DNA of 64,000 nucleotides. Source: Owenia fusiformis (lineage: Eukaryota; Annelida; Polychaeta; Sabellida; Oweniidae). Under the pieces are notes generated by a model that saw only the letters and a list, made by a program, of their open reading frames with translations, was not told where the DNA came from and did not search any database. The stretch's first letter is position 1, and each line of letters opens with the position of its first letter. A program made the translations under genes and the position numbers. Positions 49,000 through 61,200 of this stretch are shown here, one piece after another. The stretch spans positions 20,620,477 through 20,684,476 of the forward strand of contig CAIIXF020000004.1 in the NCBI GenBank assembly GCA_903813345.2, given 5' to 3'.

Positions 49000-49895
49000 A
49001 AAAGGTTTTAAACCTACTCAATTGGCCAACTCTTGAATCAAGACGCAGTATTCAGATTAACAACTTTATGTTCAAAATTGTAAATGGTACAAGTCCTCCC
49101 TATGTAACTGATATTTTTGACAAATTTAGAAACCATGCAAACAGAGTATTGAGATATAATGAAGCATTTAAAATGCCCATTAGATGCTCAAATAGATTCT
49201 CCACCTCAGCAATACCAGCTGCAATTTCAAATTGGATCAATCTTCCACCTGCTATTAAATCTAAGAATACTCTTTCGAATTTTAAAAAACACCAAAGAGT
49301 ACATTTCCAAAAAACGCCCTCGATTTTGTCAACAAGCCAGCTTAATCTAACAAGGGTTCAAGAAATAGTTCTCAATAAAGTGAGACCTGACCTATACTTC
49401 AAAGCCCAGTTCTACGCTCACAACTTTCAGTCTATTGACAGCCCTAATTGCACTTGTGGAAAACCACAAACTCTGAAACATTTTCTCTTTCAATGTGACT
49501 TACTTACTATACAAAGACAGCAATTCATGGACAAACTCACTGATCTCGAACCAAACATCTTCAGTCATAATCTCTCTCAAACTGATTTCATAGCTATTTT
49601 GAAAACAGGAATTCCCAAATTAAACATAGATGCAAATTCCCAAATACTACTTCTCATTGTTAATTTTATCAAAGACAATAGCTAATTCCCTCCTTCTTAT
49701 CCATCTCTAGTATCCTCAAGTCCCGTCACACCTGCCCTAGTCCAAGACCCTGCCTGCTCTGCCACTTCTACTTCCACCTGCCCCCTATTCTTATATAATG
49801 CCATTGTGGCGATTTAAGAATTTACATTCTGTATTTACATTTTTTGTATTCTATTGAAAAAAATTTAATAATAATAAAAAAAAAAAAAAAAAAAA
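49000..49895 (+). mobile_element. 5'-truncated LINE 3' end, same type as 29695-32108
   Basis: Contains a 205-codon open frame and a 3' UTR ending in AATAATAATAAAA and a long A run. The frame matches the end of the 666-codon frame at protein level. Its tail abuts the MITE end at 49896. Confidence 0.8.
49068..49685 (+). CDS. LINE ORF2 C-terminal fragment
   Basis: 205 codons, open. It aligns with residues about 460-666 of the frame at 29851-31851: FKIVNGTSPPYVTDIFDKFR against the YKIVHGPNPKFLDDIFDKFK region, then NLTRVQEIVLNKVRPDLYFK, then CTCGKPQTLKHFLFQC. It has no reverse transcriptase core and cannot act alone. The first Met is internal to the original protein. Confidence 0.8.
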   Translation: MFKIVNGTSPPYVTDIFDKFRNHANRVLRYNEAFKMPIRCSNRFSTSAIPAAISNWINLPPAIKSKNTLSNFKKHQRVHFQKTPSILSTSQLNLTRVQEIVLNKVRPDLYFKAQFYAHNFQSIDSPNCTCGKPQTLKHFLFQCDLLTIQRQQFMDKLTDLEPNIFSHNLSQTDFIAILKTGIPKLNIDANSQILLLIVNFIKDNS

Positions 49896-49916
49896 AGTAA
49901 TTCGTTTTTAAGAGTG
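49896..49916. repeat. Single end of the CACTCTTAAAAA MITE
   Basis: AGTAATTCGTTTTTAAGAGT is the same as the right end of the MITE at 8360-8736. No partner end is seen nearby, so only the end remains. Confidence 0.6.
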
Positions 49917-49919
49917 TAG

Positions 49920-51470
49920 ATATCCTGAAATCAGATTTGCCTCGGACCGACCATCTCCCTTTGATTTACATCGGATTGAAGATTTTTTAAAAATCATCTT
50001 TATCATCATTTTTCGGGCTATTGTAAGTGAGGGGAAAAAATTGGAAAATTTGGAGGCATTGGAAATGAAGTCAAGTTACATTTTCATCAATATTATAAGT
50101 ATTTTCCTCGAAGGTTATTTAGATAAAAATTCAAACACAAAGAGCCTTTAACAGTCACGTAGTTCAACGAGGGGGCTACGTTTGCCAAACGTTTGGAGGG
50201 AAGTGTAACTCAAAGAGTGTCAGCTCTCATTACTCAAATGCGATACTGTTTGCATTCAACTTACGTTGAAATAACTGATTCTGACACAATGACAGACTAC
50301 TGTTCAACTGCAAGTTGGTAATAAAAGGTTTGTAGAATAACTGACACTTTCATTGTCATCATAGGTATATGAAAATGCTATATAAAGTTATGCACACAAT
50401 ATCCCCTGTTATACTATACAATAAAGACACGGATGTATAAACCGATAGAATACATCATAGAAATTATAAATTGATGCATTGATTGATTCACACTGTAGAG
50501 AATTCGCTACAGTTAATTAAATAAAAGTAAAAATTTATTCAGTTTATACAGTGAAGAAAAACAACTACGATTAAATCCTTTACAATTTACCATCAACTGA
50601 TGTTTTCATTATGGTCATATATATTTAACAATTGTAGGATACACAGGTAGAAGAAATAAAAGTAGATATGAATGGATTTAAAACTTCCTTATTGCAAAAT
50701 AACAATATGATGAAAGTTTTGTTATACCTTGGTTCATCAAAGGTTTGAAAAATGCAGCTGCTCTTTGTTTTTTTTCAAGATTTTAGAAGAAACAATAGTA
50801 GCCGGGACGGAAGCCAGATCCCTCTTTTTCCTCATAACTTTTTCAACTTTCAATAACTTTTCATGAAATTTTCTCTGGATAAACTTTAAAGAAATTCTAG
50901 GCCATAAAAAATAACAAAATACGTATTGCTTCTGGGACAGGATCAAACGACTTTAACATATTCTACCTATTTTGTAATTTAGCAATCACATAAAATCATG
51001 GATTATAAAACCGGAAGTGTTTTATCTAAGGTCCGTGTGGAATATGTTATTTATTTCAAATTTTGCTGTGGGTTCGATTTTAAATGCTTCTATGTGATCT
51101 TCAAATGCTTATTATGGTTTCTATATGTAATCATGTTTTGACTTTCCCGCTTCATAAAAACAACATTATCATCTTTTACTCGACTCGAAAATTCATTCCG
51201 GTCTATCGTAATAAAGATGAACTGAAAATTGTCGTGAACACCTTTCATTCCTCAGTCTAAATATCGCTTTTCAAGCTTTGATAGACGACTTTGAATAGGT
51301 ATCGTGTTTATTCTGGATTTATCAGGAAAAAGGTTTTTGACTTGTTCTGTCTCTGCTAATATCTTACAAAATACACTTTTTTTTATCTGTCTCTGTTTCA
51401 ATTAAATACCAGTTTGAGGGACCAAAAACTTATACAACAACGACTTAATGTTCAAACCTATATGTACTCT
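49920..51470. other. No recognisable feature
   Basis: AT-rich spacer between genes B and C. The short open frame at 50737-50946 on the minus strand shows no family motif. Confidence 0.4.
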
Positions 51471-51474
51471 ACAA

Positions 51475-51674
51475 GCCCGTAGCCAGGGAGGGGGTAGATG
51501 GGTTCGAGCGAACCCCCCTCCCACCGGCCAAAAAAATATTTCAAAATCATGCAGTTTTCACCATTCTGAGCACATTTGAGTAATTTTGGCCATTTTTTGA
51601 CCAACATTGGCACAAGTGAACCCTCCTGGAATTTTTCAAAAAGTGACCCCCCCTGGTAAATACTGGCTACGGGC
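51475..51674. mobile_element. 200-bp MITE with GCCCGTAGCCAG ends
   Basis: GCCCGTAGCCAG (51475-51486) and CTGGCTACGGGC (51663-51674) are exact inverted repeats. The interior has G-rich and C-rich edges (GGGAGGGGG, GACCCCCCCTGG). It has no coding capacity. Confidence 0.8.
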
Positions 51675-52262
51675 CTGCTATAAGAGCTTGTTGAAGATTG
51701 GGAATTAAATACCGAAATACGACGTCAAATAAGTAATACAAAAGTAATTACTATAGTTGTACTTGTTCCTATGAATATCGAACATTCTTGATTTTCCTTT
51801 ATACTGTTTCTGAATCTTATGTTTAATTACCAAAGCTCATCAGAGAGAAATGATCATACATTCCATTCACGAAAAGGTATCTCTAGTATTTTAATACGGT
51901 ATTCAAGCTTTAATCTATGGGCGGACATTGGTTGGTAGGCGTTTCAATGGTGTATATAAAACACTTATAAAAGTGTACACAGTACTACATAATGAATATT
52001 GTCATAAACACGCATTATTCCAGAGGAGCATTTCATTATAAAAATAACACATAGCATTGTGTATTTTAATCACACGTAGATCACGTATATGATAATATAA
52101 ATAAGGTAAAATACGGATACCGAATTTTGAATTACGTGTTTCGCTATCTTATTGGTTGGAAGGTCAATACAATAGAACTATATTAACCAATAAGAATGCA
52201 TCTTCAACCTTAAAAATAGCCTGGGTATTTTGCTAAGTTTTGAAACTTCCTGGTCTTGTGCT

Positions 52263-52270
52263 TTTATAAG
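52263..52270 (+). promoter_or_regulatory. TATA box of gene C
   Basis: TTTATAAGCATGG lies 35 bases before the first ATG. GGTCTTGTG upstream and GGTTCGCATG downstream have counterparts in gene A. The spacing implies a leader of only a few bases if translation starts at the first ATG. Confidence 0.6.
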
Positions 52271-52297
52271 CATGGTTCGCATGTTATTTGCCAAATC

Positions 52298-55200
52298 ATG
52301 CAGGGAATTTCGAAGACCACTGTCATGATAATCCTATATCTCGTATCGGCTCTTCTACTACATGTATGTGGGGTAACAGCCGAACAGGTATGTGAGACGT
52401 TTATTTGCATTTGTAAATTAGTAAATATGATTACTTTGATTGTTTTTATTATAAATTCCATCAGAAAGCAGTGCTAGCAATATATATATTCTCAGTTTCA
52501 ATATGACATTTTTCTTTTCTTAACATTGAAACCAATGAACCTTAGAGCCCCAATACAAAGTTAAAACTACTTTGGCTTAAATTGTAGTCTTACCCAATGT
52601 TATCAAAGTGTGATATGTGAAAAAAACTATTAAAAAGTGTTTTTGGAGGACTTTTTGTTAGGAAATTTATTTAAAACTCACCTCTATAGGTCACGCGTAT
52701 CATTGAATAAGCGATAATTCACACCAATCCTCGGCGTTCATTCTCATGCGGTTTTTGCCGAAAAAATTAAGAAAAGTGTTAATAAATAAGCGAGAAATGA
52801 ACTCATCCGTACATGAAAATGGTTCAGAGAAAAACGTAATTGAAAATTTTAGTTATCATAGAAACCAATGGCTCAATAATATTTTAAACATAATATATTC
52901 TTCCTTTTAACCTGGTTAGACAATCAACATTGGTTTATTTTTTAATTAGTTTAGCATATTTAAAAGAGATTGACATAGACATTTTTTCATTTCTTCAAAA
53001 ACCTGCCACCTGAGTGATGTAATGATGAGGTCACTTAGGTTGCAAAATATTTTTGATGTGCTAAATCATTGAAGTGGCTTTGACCAATCTTTTCATTGGT
53101 GTTAAAAAGAACAAGTTTTTTACTGTATTGTGGAATATTTTGTGTTTTTCAATTTCAACTTTTATTTCAAAATGGTGGAAATTTGAATATTTGAGAAATG
53201 AAAAGCTGGCAACATTTTTTATATTTTGTTTTTTTACAAAATCTCTACTTTACATTTTTAGACGACGTTGCAGTATACCTATACGAGTTTCGTTTATCTA
53301 TGGGGTGAAACGAAGCAAACATTCCGCGTTACTGCAATTGTAGAGGTGGACAAAATTGGACGTAAGTATAGTAAATGTACACCTAAATTCAACAAAGCTT
53401 GTATTACATAAACGTTGTTGGTTGCTTTTTAATTAATGTGTCCATCTCTTTTCAGCTGCCAAAGGCCCGTACGACGGAACCGAGGCTGTTATTTATCTTG
53501 TCCATTTGCATGATGTTAAAATCGACCCTATAAAGTAAGCTTTCAAATACCTTATTTGATCGATTTGTCACTTGTTGTTACAAGCTAGAGACATCTGAGT
53601 AAATGATACTTATTAACAATTAATCTTAGGAATTGCAGCAGTTAGCTGTGAACTAGTTTGTAAGGGCTACTCGCGATATTAGATCTCCGCTACAAATAGG
53701 TTAGCAATATACATGTATACAACAATATATACAGGGTGGGCCAAAAAACGCCACTTTTTTTCAAAATGCTATAACTTTTTTAATTTTTGGAACAAAATCA
53801 TAATTTGCATACCAAATGAAACTTGAGGTTGTTATCTAGCCATGGATCATGAATTATACACTTTTACTTGAATAAAATGTGTCACCAGCGTCTCACTTAA
53901 ACATGTGGCCTGCCATGAGAAATAAGCATAATTTGCAAAATGTTCCTGAACTAATACGGCCTGATGATCGTCAAGCTAATAGTCCTGATGCAAACCCCAG
54001 TGAGTATAGGGTATGGGCAAGTCTCCGGGAGATTGTATGAAGGCACCACGTCTAAAAAATTGCTCAACTAAAGCTTGCAATAAGGCACGTTGAAGAAAAA
54101 TATAGCTAACATTTCATTGATACTGCTATATCAGCAAGGCGACTAAAACTAAAATCTATCATCAAATAGGGTTAAATATAATCCAAGTTGAAGTACTTGT
54201 TACATTATATTATTACTAAGATCCCTTGGCATTATATAACTGCAAAATTTTGGGTATGTAGGTTGAAAAATAAAAAGTTATAGTGTCTTGAAAAAAGTGG
54301 CGTTTTTTGGCCCACCCTGTATACAGCTGCACATATGCATGATGTACTAAAACCATGATATGTTATATTCTGTAAAATATGTTTAATCCTATTACCTCAA
54401 AATAATACTCCAGAGATGGCAAAGTGATAAAAGTTACACATGGAACAACAAGGACAGCCGGTGAACAACTGGAGGAGCAATCACTTGATGAACTGTACGA
54501 GAAACCATTCCGCTTCATTCAAAGGAAGGATGGGAGCATTGCTGAGGTAGAATTTCAGAAGTCAGACTTAGGTAATTGACTATTTTTATCAAAGTGGTTG
54601 AACTTATTGATTCCTGTATTACACGCATGTATGCCTGTTAGAATATCAGAATCCAATCATGTTTTGTTCAGCTAAGTAAGGATGGTACTCAGTTAACTGG
54701 AGCTAGGACAGATTTAGGGACATCACTTCTGAGGTCCTTTGGTGGTTTTTTGTGTAAGCTTGCCTCTGCTAATACATACATATACTCATAAGAGCAATTA
54801 TTAAGAGTTAGAGACAGTTTAGCCAGTAGCAGGGACCTGAACTTTGTTGTCTTACGTACAGCGGCCCAATAAGTAACAAATGTCTATACATTAGGGCAAG
54901 TGTTGCTTTTTTACCAGCTTGATGAAAGCACTAAACTATCTGTAAACATTTTAGAAAACACGGAGGTTGTTAATTTCAAAAAGGGTGTACTGAGTGCATT
55001 CCAAACACACACTAATAATCGAGATGAAGAAGATGTGGAGGAGACAGACGTACTTGGTAAACACACAGCTCATTATAGGTAAGTTATAAAATATTAGGTG
55101 AATTGTGTTGCGAAAAATGGTAAAATATCAGATCAGGTTGTGAGTTTGAATGTTGCTTTATTATGAAATAGATGTAGTAAAACATCAAGTGCTCATGAAA

Positions 55201-58200
55201 AAACGTATTCACGTGAATCCTTAATGGCTACTTAATTACGATTATTCATATTCTAGGGTTATACATTTTGACCATATTAAGAGGATCAGGAAAACATACA
55301 AGACTGATGACATCAAGCGGTTCGGTAATGATGAAGTCAACAAAGACGGCATTGACGTTAATGTCGAAGAAGAACTGACAGTTGATGAAAGAAATAAAAT
55401 ACTCGAGTCTAAAGGAGTCATGAAGATAAGAATTAAAAGAAATACAGAGAAGGTAAAGATATCCAAACTTAAGAGAAGTTATACGATGCAAAGTGTTTCA
55501 CAAGGGCACGTGGACAATTTGGAAAGCATGTGTGCATGTTGCTTTCAGATTTTCAGGCATTTCTGATCGTATCTAAACGTAACTGGTCCCCGTTACATTC
55601 AATTTTAACAAGGATTTTAGGGCATTTCAGCACCTTAAATCCCCATAACAACCATATTTGATCAGGCTTTTCAAATCTTTTATTTTCAATGTATGAAACT
55701 AGAATGTCCAAGGGAAACATTGAAGCGCTTTGAAAATTGCTGTAACTCCCGTAATCATTTTTATTATTTAATCATTGTTTGCACGCTCAGAACTATATTT
55801 TTCAAGGAAAAGAGATACGCCGAGGAAAATAGTCCTCATACAATATATGTAAGGGCAACAGATGTGGACATTGCTGATAACTTCGACTCCGACAACACCT
55901 TTGATATGAAGTTAAAGAAAGAAACAAGTCGGTCCTTAAATCGTAAAAGGCGCATGGTAGAACTTGATACAATCAAAAAAGATTCTTTCGTTACAACCTC
56001 ACTGCTTGGGGATTACAGTCAAGGTAATTAGTCCCCACGGTATATTGTGAATATTTGATAAAAATGTTAAGTTCTGAATGGAAAACAACATAGAGGATCA
56101 GCAATAATTCTGACATATCTTTCAAAATATGAATAACATTTATTTGTGAAACTCTACATACCATGCTTATATTTCAATTAAGGTATTAACAAATGCAAAT
56201 ACACAGACATCATGGGTCTTCGATCATATTTGTAATGATGCAAATTCATATAATACAGTATAAAACATTTGTTTGATATCTCATCATGGATATGATACAT
56301 TTATAAGCACTCTATCCAATGATTTTCTCATTCTTCTTCAGAAAACGCAAAGCGCCATAGATTCGATAAACTTTTGGAACTTATAGAAGAAGAAGGGTTG
56401 TTGAAGATTCTTAAACGATTTTATGATTCACCGACAGATACAGATATATGTAAGTAGAGATATATTCATGTGTACTTTGTAGTTAATAGTGGTGTTTTAT
56501 GTTGATTAGGGTATTATATGAAGGGCAATATCAATCGGGAGGGTTTATGACTACTCATAGTTGACTGATTTATTTGAAACTCCAACGAATTTCAATAACC
56601 CAGATGCGAGTAGAAATAATCTTGATTTACGTCATTAAAAATTCAAAACTCAGTGAAAGTAATATCATATTTGAAATCTACGTGTAAAATTACATCTAGA
56701 AATGTGGTTTTAAAAAGAGTTTATCAACTTGTGAAAAATTAATTTTCTTTGAAAATGTGACTTCTAGCTCAGGGAGATTCCCCATAGACCCCATGCTATA
56801 AAATCACAAAAAATGAAATATCTTTTCTTTTAGTGGACAGATAATATTTTGCTTTACTGGACATATTTTCATTAGTATAAGTATCAGGCGCATACGGGTT
56901 ATATGAAAATTGAGCCACTTAAATTGATAATATTCAAGTTTAAGGGAACTTTCTTATATACCTGCCATGTTAATTGACCCGAATCAGCCACCTGGTGGTG
57001 AAACTGGTAACTACCTACTCGCATTTGGGTAATTGTAGAAGCACCTTCTGTGTGAACTGTATGACACTCTACTGGATGGGCATACACCCTTAGTTTCACA
57101 ACGAATCTTTATATCTTAGATGCGTTTCATTTGTAGCTCGATAGTACAGGGTGGTCAAAAACGGAACCCCTGTATTTTCTTCATATCTTTGTCATTTTAA
57201 GAATTAACTGATATTATAACATTTGTACATAATTTAGTTTCCTACCCTCCTTCCATATTTCATGACCATCAGACTGATAATCACAATTTTACAGCACTTT
57301 GAACAACATGCTTCAGGTTTGACCATCATCGCGCTGTAGGCAAACCTTTATAGTTGCCACTGACGCAAATGCATTCCTCAGCAGGTATGGTCTGGATGAT
57401 ACAGATGATCTTACTTTTGAGGTCTGCAATTGTCCTGTTGTCATTCTAATATACTCTATCTCTGCTATATCTCCAGAGGTAGGGACATTTTGGAGAAGTG
57501 CAGGTTTCCAGACAGTGCAATAGTGATAGCTGGGGCATATTATTTAAAGTGCTGTAACATTGTGACTACAATAATGACTTTAATAAGCCAAAGATATGAG
57601 GAAAATTGTGCATGGATTTCCGTTTTTTACCACCCTGTATTTGCAAAAGAAGGGAATTCATTTGACACTGATCCAGCTACATGTAAACCTAAATACGTTC
57701 GTTGGGCAAACTTTTAATGTAAAGCTTTGATGAAATGTTAGAATTGTCGGATTCATGTTTAATGGATATTCACGCATAGATCAACTGTAAGTTCATTTTT
57801 TTATTGAATGCCTAATGCAAACCTTTTCAGTACGTCATATAAGAGAGGCGTTACATCTTGAGAACCTCCTTAGTGCAAGACATGTGTCCTCCAAAGATCA
57901 TCACATTAACGTGAAGAATGGAAAAAGTGCACCACGTGTCAGCTTGATCAGTAGAGTCGTAAAGGAAACGAAATCGGTGAGTTCTCGGAAAATGTATCAG
58001 GGTTTACCCGTTACCTTGACAAACTCAATGTCAAATTAATGTGATGTAATGATATATTTTAGATCAATATGAGTACAGATACAAATATTCGCAATGCTTC
58101 ATGCATCTGTATTTATTTCAGAAATTGACCGACTGCATCAATCACTGGAAACTGTGTAAGGGTATCGTCAATCTGTACATTGTCGGTGGTCAAGCTGCAG

Positions 58201-61200
58201 GTGAAAAGGTAGATCACCAGTCCTTACACATAATAGAGAGATTCTGCAACTCACTTATAGGATGTTTGTTATTCCAGTTTAGCGTAAAACTTATGAAGCG
58301 CATGAATACGTCACTATTTATTGCGCAGCTCAATACGCCAATAAGTGTGATTTATAAGAATATCCTACTTATGGACGTACTAGAGAGATGCGCAATAAAT
58401 TGGATATTCATGTAAACCCTAACATACTCATGTATGTGGACCTGATGGCGACCCTATTTAAAATTGATAGGTTGAATATGTAAAGTACTTTGTTTGTTCA
58501 CAGATATTATCTTTATCATCATTTGTTTTGATAACTTGATTAATTACTGATGAATTAATTCGTCAAAGCATGTGCATCATTTAGATTTTGACAACATGAA
58601 TTACATACAGCTGGACTTACAACAATGCAAAACTGAAATGAACTGAATTGATTTACTTTACCATGAAAAGTCGTTCCCACATTATTCAATTTAAGTGGAT
58701 GATTTTGATTTTGGAAACATTGATTTTGGAAACATTTTGTCAAAATCAGTTCAATAAGTTGAAACTCGGTTTAATATTTGCAGATGATCAAAGCAATGTT
58801 GATGATGAAACTTTCTGATAGAAACCTCAATGAATTCCTGTCAATGTTAACCTCAATGAGGAATCCAAGTGACTCACTCGTGGACGCTGTGAGGAAGAAG
58901 TACCAAGATGAAAGTTCAATAGAAGTGAAAGCAACCTTAATGTTCACACTGACTGCATTAGCCGGGCAAAGATCTGTTAGTAAAGAACTACGAGCAGCAA
59001 TAACTAAATCAATGCTTGAAAAATTATCAACTATCAACAAAGACAACTGTCAAGCTGATGATAACGTATTTGATGTGTTAGAAGCAACTGGAAACCTCGC
59101 AGATCCGGCGATTATAGATCGTATGATTCAAATAGGAAAAGATTGCACGAATACACCCGCGTTGGTAATGGGAACAGTCCACGCCTTGGCAGAAGTTTGT
59201 TCAGATCAACGTGTCATTGACTACTACACGATTTTGATTGAAAATGCCGTGTGTGACGTTAAACTGACAGTTCTTGGGAGCATGAGGGATAAAATAAGTA
59301 GCGACATCGTCGAAGGCCGGCATGGTTCTTGGCCAAGAGAATCATTCGACAGTCTTGACTTTAGACTGAAAGAAATATATAACGAAGACAGCGGAGATTT
59401 TCTTTGTATACATGATGAAATTTTCAAATATTTTAGTGATAAACCAGGAAAGAATGCAGAAGCTTTTTTGACTACTAGCACCAAATCGAAACGAGGTATT
59501 CTCAATCACTATTCATGCTCAACATGGGGACCTTATGGCTCTCGATATACGAAAATGCAATCGCCATCCTCCTTTTCAACAGATAATTCAAGGTACCCTG
59601 ATAACAGACACTGTTTAGCTCATTTTAGACTCGGGGTCAGCAATGCTAATGCTAATCTTTACGCAGGGGCGTTCGCAGGCATCAATAGAAAGTACTGTAA
59701 CTGGAAAATATTTGCACGAGTCTACGCTGGTGCAAATGTTCTTGGGAAGAGCTTTTCGCTAGTGTCAGCCCACTTTTACCAGTACAAATATGGAACATCG
59801 TTTAAGTTACGGGCTTACTTAAAGATCGGAAGTAAGACTCATGTTGATTATACACTCACGTACAACGTGCCATCCTACTCGCAAACGTGGTCAAAATATT
59901 GGCAGTGGGATATTGACATATGGGGTATCAATATATATATTGGTTCTTTAACTCTGAGGGTTACCATAAAACCAGGTGTACACCTCACAGTGAAAGTCAA
60001 CCCCTGCTATACGGGATGTGCAGTTTGCGCAACAGTCACCCCCAAGGTCACTCTGCAGATATCTGGTGGTGCATTTGCATCTTTATTGGTAAGTTCTGCA
60101 AAAAGGGCAAACTAGAAAAGGGTAACTCCATAAATTTATATAACCAGACGATCAATATGTTCAAAATATAGGCAATTTCTCGAACGATTCATATACGCGT
60201 CCTCCATAAGTTTGGAAATTGGAAGTCCCTGTTTGGTTAAACTATAAAAGTGTCTTTTTGATGATATAAAATAACAATCTGCCATAAGTTTCAGAATTTA
60301 TGTGATTGTGGAACAAAATAAAGATCGAAACATTTGATTATTGACAGGCTTTAGAATATGTTGTATGACAAAAGATTAGATTCAATAAGTTTCATATATC
60401 CTATGATTTTGCGTAAGGTTATTTTTATCCACGAGTCAATATCAAAAGATGGACGAGTGAGCCTGGCAAAGCGAATGAGTGCAGATATTGATAGCAATTC
60501 GTGAATTAAAATGATATCAAGAAAAGTCATAGGATGTTTTATTTTATCCCCCCGCCCAGCCGTTGGTGTAATTATTTATAGCCTAATTTAAGGGTTAAAG
60601 AGGAAGTTGAAATGATACATAATATACACATAATATATACATGTGCACCTTTTAAAGGCAGTCATTAGGGGTGGTATTGACGTTAATGTAAAGCTGAACT
60701 ATCTGGTTGAAGGCGTTGGGAGAATAGGTGTCTACTCAGGCGTCTGCGTTGGACTTTACCACGGACACGATCCGATGAATGTCTTCTTTTCTGCATGGTA
60801 TCAGATTCGTTCAAAAATCAAAATACAATTCAGCTGGTGGCCGGTATGTATGTATATTCCTGCATCGCAATTATCAACAAAATGGTTGATCAGAAAATCC
60901 ACCTGACCATTTTAAAATTTCTATAAGCGAATTTTTGTAACCAAAAACAAATATACTTTCTATATATTTTGAATTTGGATTGCAATCATGAATTGCAAAA
61001 AATGGTTTGGGGAGGGGAGGGGCGTTAGACGATGTTTTTTATGCGTTGGATCATTGCTTTAGTCATGTTAATCCGACTGGATAAATTTTAAAGCATTTTA
61101 ACTTCAAGAAAAATCAGTTTATTTAATTATGAGTAACGCATGGGTTTAGTTATTGCAATTTGTGGCATTCATTATGCCTTGATTCTGTGTGTTCAGCAAC

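Noticed and set aside
60844-60906. Read-through end of gene C exon 12 as the true C-terminus
   Set aside because: Homology to gene B resumes at 61635 with in-phase splice sites and a polyadenylation signal, so splicing is preferred; left open as a finding.
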